A stretch of 41,703 nucleotides of DNA from Clostridiales bacterium (lineage in GTDB: Bacteria > Bacillota > Clostridia > Lachnospirales > Lachnospiraceae), in assembly GCA_018365455.1 (NCBI GenBank), contig JAGZJZ010000057.1:1-41703 (forward strand), written 5' to 3'. Numbering within the stretch: the stretch's first letter is position 1; every line of letters begins with the position of its first letter. Below are positions 1 through 7,566 of the stretch, one piece after another. The translations under genes were made by a program, and so were the position numbers. The notes under the pieces are model-generated. The model did no database searches and had not been told where the DNA came from. It was given only the letters and a program-made list of their open reading frames with translations.

Positions 1-103
1 AACATCTGATGAAGGAAGAATCTCTTCTTCTGTTATCTGACATAGAAACTTATTAACTATATAGCTCTTGTGGCTATATCATTATTATACTAGGAGGAAT
101 TTC

Positions 104-847
104 ATGGAATACAGGGAGTTAAGGACAAAAATATGGAATATGTTTGATTCCGATAAATTGGAGGCTCTGCCGCAGGAGTGGGGAATTTATAATGAATTTG
201 ACCGGGAGATCAGCAGGATTGGGTATGCAACCAATCTGACGCCTGAAATAATCGAGAGAGCAAAAAAGCTGGAGGCTGATTTTATACTGACCCATCATGA
301 TTCCTGGGAATTTATCTTTGGAATGAAGAAGGAATGTAATGCGTTGCTGGAGGAATATCATATGACTCATGCATTTTTTCATGCACCGCTGGATGATGCA
401 GATTTTGGAACAAGCGCATCCTTAGCTAAGGCGCTGGGAATCAATAAAACGAAAAAAGAGCTGCCTTATGCCGGGCTATATTATGGAGGCCGTATGGGAG
501 AATTGGACAGGGAGGTTTCCTTTGAATCGTTCGCTGACAGATTGTCGGAGATTTTAGAAGAGCCGGTACGGCAGTATCAGAATCACAATGGGGTCAAAAA
601 AATATGTGTAGCTGCAGGCGGCGGAAATCTTACAACAGAAATGAAAATTGCGGCAGAAAGAGGATGTGATACTTATGTTACAGGAGAGTATTCGCTGTAC
701 TCCGCTCAATATGCGCGTTTTGCAGGTATGAACCTGCTGGTTGGGAGTCATACAAATACGGAGATTTTTGGAGTACAGGCAATGGCTGAAAAAGTAGTAG
801 AGGATACAACGGTAGACGTAAAACGAATATGGGAATGTAATGATTGA
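104..847 (+). CDS. NIF3/DUF34 family metal-binding protein
   Basis: A 247-residue protein of the NIF3/DUF34 family, soluble proteins with a di-metal site and poorly defined function, often mislabelled GTP cyclohydrolase 1 type 2. The sequence shows the N-terminal THHD metal motif (about residue 63), a mid-protein Gly-rich AAGGGN segment, a TGE turn, and the C-terminal GSHTNTEIFG segment that supplies the second His/Glu ligands. The reading frame is open back to position 68, but the ATG at 104 is preceded by AGGAGG at about 92-97, so I use it; this also gives the usual family length. It stands alone, with no clear partner nearby. The family call is confident; the cellular substrate is unknown. 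Confidence 0.88.
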   Translation: MEYRELRTKIWNMFDSDKLEALPQEWGIYNEFDREISRIGYATNLTPEIIERAKKLEADFILTHHDSWEFIFGMKKECNALLEEYHMTHAFFHAPLDDADFGTSASLAKALGINKTKKELPYAGLYYGGRMGELDREVSFESFADRLSEILEEPVRQYQNHNGVKKICVAAGGGNLTTEMKIAAERGCDTYVTGEYSLYSAQYARFAGMNLLVGSHTNTEIFGVQAMAEKVVEDTTVDVKRIWECND

Positions 848-1272
848 TAAAACCTTCCCGTTTTTATAAACGCTGATTCACAATATCAGAAAAAATATGG
901 GCTTTTAAGCAGAGTTCATATTTCCTGGTATTGTGGGTTGGCGTTTTTTTGATGCATTTCTCGGTGAATGCCCGCGTGCCGCCAAAAGCGCTTCGGCAAG
1001 GTTAGAAAATGCCAGTTCTGCGTTAAGCCTTCTAAACACTTCTCCTGGTCTGCCCCCTTCTCTTTCCGTACACTGCCTCTGCATACAAAGCGTCTTTATC
1101 AGCACCCCCCCCAATATAAAGTGTCACCTGTATCACGAACGTCTCACAATCAAACAGATTATGACAAAACTGTAAGAATGTTCTTTTGTTTTGTAAGGGT
1201 GTTGAAAGATTCTTATTTTATGATAACAGTAAGATTTCCTGCGGGAAACGACAACAGAATGGAGCTGGCAAA
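848..1272. other. Gene-free stretch of 425 bases
   Basis: No convincing gene. Short ORFs exist on both strands (minus strand 905-1114, plus strand 933-1276), but none has a ribosome binding site or family resemblance. The 950-1110 part is pyrimidine-rich and more GC-rich than its surroundings, ending in a run of C at about 1107-1112. It may be a decayed gene or a dispersed repeat. The promoter of the downstream membrane-protein gene should lie at the distal end. Confidence 0.5.
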
Positions 1273-3225
1273 ATGAAAACAATAGGTGAGTCAAAGAGAA
1301 AAATGATAAAGAGTGTAATCTTTGGTCTGGTACTTGCGGTCTTTGTGGAATGCTTTCTGGTTAACTATCGAACCTGGGAATCATTTACCTTTTCACCCAT
1401 AGAGGGGTATTTGGTGGACTATGGGAGCGGTAAAGAGTCCGGAGAACCGGGAAAAGTACATTTTAGCAAGGAAGAAGCCGTAATTGAAATTACGGGTATA
1501 AATGAAGTGGTTCATAATTTATATCTGGATATTCAACCGGAAAAGAAAAGTATCAGGCAGTTTTCTATCCGGATATCGGCAGTAGATGATGGGAATAAAC
1601 TTTATTATCAGTTGCCCGAGTTTGTGATAAGTGCCAATAAAGGTAATTATGTGAAGTTAAACTTGAGCGGTAAAGCCAAAAAACTAAAGATCGAAATAGA
1701 GGATTTAAAGGGGGAGAGCGTATGGATCAAACAGACCGGGCTGAATGTTCATAAGCCATTTTATGTGAATGTATCTCATATTGCCGGGATTTTTGTACTT
1801 TGGATGCTGGTATGGGGAGTGTTTCAGATGCGGCATTTATTTAAAAATAGGTGCAATTTAAAGGACAAAAAGCAATACGTGATCTGTATAGCGGTGATTG
1901 GAATTGAGCTGGCAGCAGTGCTTTCTTCATCGTTTAGCACGCCAAAATATGTGAATCCGCCATGGGTTCATCATTATCAATATGAGAAGCTGGCACAGTC
2001 TTTGGCGAAGGGGCATTTTTATCTGGATATCGAACCTTCCCGGGAACTGCAGGCTATGGATAATCCTTATGATAAAAATCTGCGCAAGGAGCTGAATGTT
2101 TCACATGAATGGGATACCGCTTATTACCAGGGAAAATATTATGTATATTTTGGAATTATGCCAGTGCTGTTTTTTTATCTGCCGTTCTATTTAATTACCG
2201 GTCATGGATTTCCTACCATAGCAGGAACCGTTATCTGTGAAGCATTTTTGATTCTGGGCATTTTATTGCTGCTGCTTGCGCTGGTAAAAAGATATTTTCG
2301 TAAGACCACATTAGGTATATTCCTCATGCTTGATATTCTGCTGTTCTGCGCAAGCGGCATTTTGATTATAGCAGTATACCCCACGTTCTATGCACTTCCG
2401 ATTATTATGGGATTATGCTTTGTGGTATGGGGATGGTATTTTCTACTATCGGGGCTGGGGCCGGACAAGATACGCATGAAACGGGTACTTGGGGGATGCA
2501 TCTGCCTGGCACTCACTGCCGGATGCCGCCCGCAGATGCTGGCAGCCTGTTTTCCGGGACTGTGCATTTTGATCCCGCATTTAAAAAAGATCTGGAAACT
2601 TAATCAAAGAACCTGCATAAAATACGCCGGTATCTGTCTTGTACCGTTTATCGTGATTGGATTAGGTCTTATGTATTATAATTTTGCGAGGTTTGGTTCT
2701 CCCTTTGATTTTGGGGCAAATTATAATCTGACTACCAATGATATGACGAACAGAGGATTCCATCCGGACCGGTTTCCTTTGGGAATCTATATGTTTTTGT
2801 TTCAGCCGGTGAATTTTCAGGCACAGTTTCCGTTTATACAGAAGACAGATGTGGTAACTGCATATCAGGGAATTACTATTTTCGAAGGAATGTACGGAGG
2901 CATATTAATGCTGCATCCTTTTTTATGGATGAACCTGCTGCTTTTCAAAGTAAGAAAGGGATTAAAGAGAAAAGGCCTGCTGTTGTTTGCAGGGGTTTCT
3001 CTTGGTGCAGGAATGATAATTATGTGCGCAGATGTGCAGATGGCGGGCATATTAATGCGCTATATGTGTGACTTTGGAATATTTTTAAGTATACCGGCTC
3101 TGCTGGTAATTCTGGAAGCCGTAAATGAAATCAGAGACAAACAATTTCTGGCATTTATCAGTGCCGGGACAGCAGTATTAACCGGAATCAGTGTTCTGCT
3201 GGGTGCATTGTATCTCTGTAAATGA
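1273..3225 (+). CDS. Polytopic membrane protein, GT-C glycosyltransferase-like
   Basis: A 650-residue membrane protein. A first membrane segment at about residues 14-34 is followed by an extracytoplasmic beta-rich domain (about 35-165), then roughly ten hydrophobic segments. A conserved-looking loop has YYQGKYYVYFGIMPV just before a membrane pair, as seen in uncharacterised Lachnospiraceae relatives of GT-C (lipid-linked sugar using) glycosyltransferases. The open frame starts at 1186, but ATG 1273 has GGAG about 9 bases upstream and begins before the first membrane helix. The GT2 gene starts 19 bases downstream, the typical pairing of a polyprenyl-phosphate-sugar synthase with a GT-C enzyme that uses its product on the outer face. 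Substrate unknown. Confidence 0.7.
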   Translation: MKTIGESKRKMIKSVIFGLVLAVFVECFLVNYRTWESFTFSPIEGYLVDYGSGKESGEPGKVHFSKEEAVIEITGINEVVHNLYLDIQPEKKSIRQFSIRISAVDDGNKLYYQLPEFVISANKGNYVKLNLSGKAKKLKIEIEDLKGESVWIKQTGLNVHKPFYVNVSHIAGIFVLWMLVWGVFQMRHLFKNRCNLKDKKQYVICIAVIGIELAAVLSSSFSTPKYVNPPWVHHYQYEKLAQSLAKGHFYLDIEPSRELQAMDNPYDKNLRKELNVSHEWDTAYYQGKYYVYFGIMPVLFFYLPFYLITGHGFPTIAGTVICEAFLILGILLLLLALVKRYFRKTTLGIFLMLDILLFCASGILIIAVYPTFYALPIIMGLCFVVWGWYFLLSGLGPDKIRMKRVLGGCICLALTAGCRPQMLAACFPGLCILIPHLKKIWKLNQRTCIKYAGICLVPFIVIGLGLMYYNFARFGSPFDFGANYNLTTNDMTNRGFHPDRFPLGIYMFLFQPVNFQAQFPFIQKTDVVTAYQGITIFEGMYGGILMLHPFLWMNLLLFKVRKGLKRKGLLLFAGVSLGAGMIIMCADVQMAGILMRYMCDFGIFLSIPALLVILEAVNEIRDKQFLAFISAGTAVLTGISVLLGALYLCK

Positions 3226-3244
3226 ATGTGAAAGAGGTGAGAAG

Positions 3245-4240
3245 ATGGATAAAATTGCAGTTTTAATACCATGCTACAATGAAAGTACTACGATAGGAAA
3301 AGTAATCCGGGATTTTAAAAGAGCTTTGCCGGAGGCCGTGATTTATGTCTATGATAATAATTCCAGCGACGGAACGGATGAGGCCGCCAGAAGGGAAGGT
3401 GCGGTCGTCCGTTATGAGAAGAAACAGGGGAAGGGAGAGGTCATCCGTACCATGTTTCGTGAAATAGATGCACATTGTTACCTGATGGTGGACGGAGATG
3501 ACACATATCCTGCAGAGGATGCAGGGAAAATGTCAGATCTTGTGCTGGATAAAGGAATTGACATGGTAATCGGGGACAGGCTGTCTTCTACCTATTTTGA
3601 AGAGAATAAAAGGCTGTTCCACAATATGGGAAACAGAGTGGTTCGCAAGCTGATTAATCTGCTTTTTACCAATAATATACGGGATATTCTGACGGGTTAC
3701 CGGGCATTCAGCTATCGGTTTGCCAAGACATTTCCGGTATTATCCAAAGGGTTTGAGATCGAAACCGAGATGACGATTCATGCGCTGGATAAAAATATGC
3801 ATCTGGACAATGTGATTATCACTTATAAGGACAGGCCTCAGGGAAGCGTTTCAAAACTGAATACTTTCTCCGATGGAATCAAGGTGCTGAAAATGGTTGC
3901 AAAATTATACAGGCACTACCGCCCCTTTTCCTTTTTTCGCATTATTGCAGTAATTTTAATTCTGCTGTCGGCTGTCTTCTTCGTTCCGGTGCTGGGAGAA
4001 TACTTCCGGACCGGTTTGGTAGAACGCTTTCCGACCCTGATTATCTGTGGATTTCTTGTGGTGGCGGCGCTGCAGTCCTATTTCAGCGGTTTGATATTAA
4101 ATGTAATCAGTACCAATCAGAAGCAGCAGTTTGAATTATCGCTGAATCAATTTGAAGAATACAAGTCCATGCAGGATAAAGAGGCTGGTGGAAATGAGCC
4201 AATTACGATTACTACCGGAAAGGGAGCTGATTATGTATAA
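3245..4240 (+). CDS. GT2 family glycosyltransferase with C-terminal membrane anchor (GtrB/DPM1-like)
   Basis: A 331-residue GT-A fold enzyme. The N-terminus (AVLIPCYNES) is the nucleotide-sugar binding strand; YDNNSSDGTD at residues 36-45 and the DGDD metal motif at 83-86 are typical. GFEIETEMTIHA near residue 180 matches polyprenyl-phosphate hexosyltransferases. Two C-terminal membrane helices (about 237-261 and 272-298) anchor it, as in GtrB. The start at 3245 has AGAGGTGAG just upstream; the open frame reaches back to 3191 inside the preceding gene. Likely co-transcribed with the GT-C-like gene, supplying a lipid-linked sugar to it. The sugar donor cannot be told from sequence. Confidence 0.88.
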   Translation: MDKIAVLIPCYNESTTIGKVIRDFKRALPEAVIYVYDNNSSDGTDEAARREGAVVRYEKKQGKGEVIRTMFREIDAHCYLMVDGDDTYPAEDAGKMSDLVLDKGIDMVIGDRLSSTYFEENKRLFHNMGNRVVRKLINLLFTNNIRDILTGYRAFSYRFAKTFPVLSKGFEIETEMTIHALDKNMHLDNVIITYKDRPQGSVSKLNTFSDGIKVLKMVAKLYRHYRPFSFFRIIAVILILLSAVFFVPVLGEYFRTGLVERFPTLIICGFLVVAALQSYFSGLILNVISTNQKQQFELSLNQFEEYKSMQDKEAGGNEPITITTGKGADYV

Positions 4241-4322
4241 GCATCATGAGGAATCTCTGAAAAATTTAAGTGATTTCGAGCAGTGGTGGATTGAACCGCG
4301 GCCGTTGATTTATGAATGGTAA
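4233..4322 (+). CDS. 29-codon ORF overlapping the end of the GT2 gene
   Basis: ATG at 4233 overlaps the GT2 stop (4238-4240) in another frame, and GGGAG lies 7 bases upstream. The ORF ends with TAA at 4320-4322, just before a strong hairpin. The peptide starts MYKHHEESLKNL and contains QWWIEPRP. The N-terminus resembles starts of small nucleotidyltransferase-type proteins, so this may be the stub of a deleted downstream gene rather than a functional peptide. I cannot assign a function. Confidence 0.35.
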   Translation: MYKHHEESLKNLSDFEQWWIEPRPLIYEW

Positions 4323-4328
4323 AATGAC

Positions 4329-4367
4329 AAACAGGCAGACACCATATGTAAAGGTGTCTGCCTGTTT
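4329..4367 (-). terminator. Hairpin terminator between convergent genes
   Basis: Perfect 15-bp stem: left arm 4329-4343, right arm 4353-4367, 9-base loop. The right arm overlaps the stop codon of the minus-strand MATE gene. Read on the minus strand, the stem is followed by a T-rich tail, so it mainly serves that gene; it may also stop plus-strand transcription of the GT2 unit. Confidence 0.8.
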
Positions 4368-5754
4368 AAGCGGAATCACTTTGTTCAAACTCTCTGGTAA
4401 GATTCTTCAGCCAGAGATATTTCTTATAATGTCTGTATACAAATGGCAGTTTCACCAGTTCATCCAGGCTGATGATAAAGTATACCCATCCCACAGGCAG
4501 GTTGAAAATAAATGCACACAAAAGTCCCAGGGGAACTGCGAAGAGCCACATATCAATCGTATCGCAGATGAAGCCAAACTTCGTATCCCCTCCGGCACAG
4601 AAAATGCCTGCGATTATGGTGGAATTAATGGATTTCCCGATTACATAATAGGAACAGATATACAGCATGGTGCTTAAGTATCCTCTAGCCAGTTGGGACA
4701 ATGAAGCAAAATCCAGGATAAAGGGTCTGGCTGCTAATATAATTCCGCCGCCGATCACACCGGTAACCAGGGAAAGTTTACAAAGTCTGGCAGCATATAG
4801 TTTTGCCTGCTTTAAATCTTTTTTCCCCAGTTCAATTCCAAGCAGGATCGCACCGCCGCTGCTGACACCAATACACAGGGAGATGGCAAGATTTTTAACG
4901 ATATTGGCAATGGAATTTGCAGCTACCGCATCACTGCCAAGATGTCCCATGATTACAGAATACATGGTAAATCCACAGCCCCAGACCAGTTCATTTCCCA
5001 GCACAGGTGTGGAGTAATGCATGAAATCTTTGAACAGTTCCCAGTTATTTTTTATAATATATTTGATACGAATCCGAACGTTGTCTTCTTTGGCGGATAC
5101 GGCAATGCACCAGATGAGCTCTATTGCCCGGGATATGGTGGTAGCAGCTGCCACGCCTGCCACACCTAATTTGGGGGCGCCGAAAAGTCCAAAGACAAAG
5201 ACTGCATTTAAAATAATATTCAGAATCATAGCGGTAGAACTGATAATGGTACTCAGCAATGCTTTGCCGGTATTTTTCATAATACAAAGATATATCTGGG
5301 AAACGCTGGTAAACAGATATGATATCCCCACGATTCTTAAATAAGGTATCCCTGTTGCGATTAATTCCGGATCGGAGGTAAAGATCATCATCAGCTGTCC
5401 TGTGAAAAAGATTGCTCCAACGGCAAATAAAACAGAGATGACAAGGGATAATTTAATGGAAATGCCCAGAACTTGTTCAACGACGGATTTATCTCCTTTG
5501 CCCCAATACTGGGCTGCGAGGATCGTGGTTCCGATGGTAAGTCCCGCATAAAACAGACTGAGCACAAACTGAACCTGGCTTGCCAGAGAAACTGCAGAGA
5601 GAGCAGTCTGGCTTACCACACCCACCATTACAACGTCCGCTGCACTTACGGCAGCGGTCATCAGATTCTGGAATGCAATCGGCAATACGAGGGCTATGAG
5701 ATTGCCATAGAACCCCCCCTTTACCGGGATGATACTTTTTAAACTTTTCATCAT
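4366..5754 (-). CDS. MATE family efflux transporter
   Basis: About 462 residues with around twelve hydrophobic segments in two related halves, the layout of the MATE (multidrug and toxic compound extrusion) family, cation-coupled exporters in the cytoplasmic membrane. Recognisable pieces are the N-terminal LVLPIAFQNLMTAAVSAADV and VGVVSQTALSAVSLASQVQF of helices 1-2, and the AQYWGKGD loop. The frame is open to 5832, but that overlaps the upstream acetyltransferase; ATG 5754 lies 7 bases after its stop, with GGAAAG and GGGA upstream, so translational coupling is likely. Substrate unknown. Confidence 0.88.
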   Translation of the reverse strand: MMKSLKSIIPVKGGFYGNLIALVLPIAFQNLMTAAVSAADVVMVGVVSQTALSAVSLASQVQFVLSLFYAGLTIGTTILAAQYWGKGDKSVVEQVLGISIKLSLVISVLFAVGAIFFTGQLMMIFTSDPELIATGIPYLRIVGISYLFTSVSQIYLCIMKNTGKALLSTIISSTAMILNIILNAVFVFGLFGAPKLGVAGVAAATTISRAIELIWCIAVSAKEDNVRIRIKYIIKNNWELFKDFMHYSTPVLGNELVWGCGFTMYSVIMGHLGSDAVAANSIANIVKNLAISLCIGVSSGGAILLGIELGKKDLKQAKLYAARLCKLSLVTGVIGGGIILAARPFILDFASLSQLARGYLSTMLYICSYYVIGKSINSTIIAGIFCAGGDTKFGFICDTIDMWLFAVPLGLLCAFIFNLPVGWVYFIISLDELVKLPFVYRHYKKYLWLKNLTREFEQSDSA

Positions 5755-5761
5755 TTCCCAA

Positions 5762-6385
5762 TCACTTTCCAGAGATATTCGCCCATGCTTCCTCATCGAA
5801 TTCTTTATTCTTGTAATAATATTTCCGGTCATTTTCGGTTATTTGTTTGATTGGCCTGCATGGATTTCCCACTGCAACCACATTAGCGGGAATATCTTTG
5901 GTTACGACACTTCCGGCACCAATTACTACATTGTCTCCAATTGTCACACCGGGATTGATAACCACATTGCCGCCAATCCAGACATTGCTGCCAATGGTAA
6001 CCTTTATACCGTATTCATAAGCTGAATTGCGGGAATCCGGATGAATCGGATGTCCGGCAGTATAAATAGCAACATTTGGTGCAAGCATGACGTTATCGCC
6101 AATGGTAACCTTTGCAACATCAATGATGGTACAGTTATAATTTGCAAAAAAATTGTCGCCTACTTCAATATGATTTCCGTAATCACAATAAAAAGGCGGA
6201 TTGATAAATGTTCCTTTTCCTGATTTGCCAAGAAGCTGCTGCGTTAATTTCCCAAGGCCGTCAAAATCGGAACGATCCATAAAATTGAATTCCTGTAAAA
6301 GCTTTCTGGTTCTTTTTTGCTCCTCAAATACGGCATCGTCTGAAATATATGGCATTTCACGGTCTCTTCTTTCAATGTTATCCAT
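5762..6385 (-). CDS. Hexapeptide-repeat sugar O-acetyltransferase (maltose/galactoside acetyltransferase type)
   Basis: A 207-residue CoA-dependent acetyltransferase with a left-handed parallel beta-helix. An N-terminal helical 'mac' domain is followed by hexapeptide repeats (IGDNV, IGSNV, IGGNV, IGDNV, IGAGS). The catalytic His is in YTAGHPIHP, at residue 112. The C-terminal GNPCRPIKQI is the standard LacA/NodL/Maa ending. Start at 6385 with AGGAGG 8 bases upstream. It is the first gene of a two-gene minus-strand operon with the MATE exporter, which suggests (inference only) acetylation and export of a related compound. Confidence 0.9.
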   Translation of the reverse strand: MDNIERRDREMPYISDDAVFEEQKRTRKLLQEFNFMDRSDFDGLGKLTQQLLGKSGKGTFINPPFYCDYGNHIEVGDNFFANYNCTIIDVAKVTIGDNVMLAPNVAIYTAGHPIHPDSRNSAYEYGIKVTIGSNVWIGGNVVINPGVTIGDNVVIGAGSVVTKDIPANVVAVGNPCRPIKQITENDRKYYYKNKEFDEEAWANISGK

Positions 6386-6666
6386 TTTGTTCCTCCTGAT
6401 ATTACCTTGTTATAAGTATTTTTCCATCCTTTTGAACTGTTCTTTTAACAGATCATATGGTATTATATTACTATTATTTGTTTAGTTATATAGAGATAAT
6501 GTCATTTTTTATAAATATATTCTCAGGAATTTGGATGCAACGCAGCTTTTATAATAGAATCACCTGAAATATGCAGCAGGATACACACCTGACGCAGATA
6601 TCAGGCACTATATACCGGCGTATTTACGCCGGGAGGCACTAGATAAAGTGCGAAAGGAACATTCAT
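6386..6666. promoter_or_regulatory. Divergent regulatory region with direct repeats and a palindrome
   Basis: 281 bases between the minus-strand acetyltransferase and the plus-strand AraC gene. An 8-bp direct repeat AGGCACTA occurs at 6603-6610 and 6634-6641, 31 bp apart (about three helical turns), flanking a palindrome CCGGCG(6 nt)CGCCGG at 6615-6632. Same-orientation repeats spaced by whole turns are typical AraC-family sites, so autoregulation by the adjacent regulator is plausible. The rest is AT-rich. Confidence 0.45.
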
Positions 6667-7566
6667 ATGGAAACTTCTATCATAAAAACGGATCACACAC
6701 TGAAGCAGCTGGAGGAACATGGGACCTCGATCTATCCGATTCTGATCTCCTCCGGACTTACCCTTAACCTGGATATGGGAATCGTCCCCTGGCATTGGCA
6801 TAATGACTTTGAATTAACTTATGTTGAGTCCGGTCATTTTCACTTTTCCGTTAGTTCGGATACGTTCAGCCTGGGTCCGGGAGAGGCGATTTTTATTAAT
6901 TCCAGGGTTCTGCATCAGGTGAAACCAGCTCAAAATGAGAATCCGGTATACTACAGTTATACTTTTGCACCGGAATTTATTTCTGAAACCATGCAAAGCT
7001 TAATCGCAGCCAAGTATATCATTCCCCTTATGCAAAACGGGGGTTTTCCCTATCACATATTCAATAAATCAACACCTTGGCAGTTGGACTGTCTGTCCCA
7101 TATCGGCACCCTGAATCAGGCAGCGTCCTCCACCGGATTCGAAAGGGAATTTTTAGTGCTGCATTCCCTGCAAAGGGTTTTTATAGATATGATACAGAAT
7201 CTTCCCGGTCTTTGCACGGCATCCCCGTCTCCGGTAGATTCTTCTCATTACAGTATCATGAAAATTATGCTGTATATAAAAAAGCATTATACCGAAACAA
7301 TTACGCTGGAGGATATGGCGAATGCTGCTAATATCAGCAAAAGCAGCTGCAACAGGCTGTTTCACAGAATACTGAATATGACGCCGTTTGGCTATCTTCT
7401 GGAATTCAGGATCGACCAAAGCAAGAAATTATTGAAACAGGATACCAGGTCCGTTACAGAAATAGCTTACGCCTGTGGTTTTCATGACGTAAGCTACTAT
7501 TGTAAAGAATTTCGCAGGCAGAACGGAATCTCACCGGAAAAATACCGAAAGAGAGACTGGGCTTAG
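6667..7566 (+). CDS. AraC family transcriptional regulator with N-terminal cupin domain
   Basis: A 299-residue regulator. The N-terminal cupin sensor (about 20-130) carries PWHWHNDFEL and a GPGEAIFINSRVLHQ segment, typical of sugar-sensing AraC proteins. The C-terminal DNA-binding domain (about 200-299) has two helix-turn-helix units: TLEDMANAANISKSSCNRLF and the conserved EIAYACGFHDVSYYCKEFRR, with the family ending G(I)SPEKYRK. AAAGGA precedes the ATG. The stop codon overlaps tail-to-tail with the convergent YfhO gene. Target genes are not known; the direct repeats upstream suggest self-regulation. Confidence 0.92.
   Translation: METSIIKTDHTLKQLEEHGTSIYPILISSGLTLNLDMGIVPWHWHNDFELTYVESGHFHFSVSSDTFSLGPGEAIFINSRVLHQVKPAQNENPVYYSYTFAPEFISETMQSLIAAKYIIPLMQNGGFPYHIFNKSTPWQLDCLSHIGTLNQAASSTGFEREFLVLHSLQRVFIDMIQNLPGLCTASPSPVDSSHYSIMKIMLYIKKHYTETITLEDMANAANISKSSCNRLFHRILNMTPFGYLLEFRIDQSKKLLKQDTRSVTEIAYACGFHDVSYYCKEFRRQNGISPEKYRKRDWA

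Noticed and set aside
905..1276. Short ORFs on both strands in the first intergenic region
   Set aside because: No ribosome binding sites, overlapping each other in opposite directions, and no recognisable protein features.
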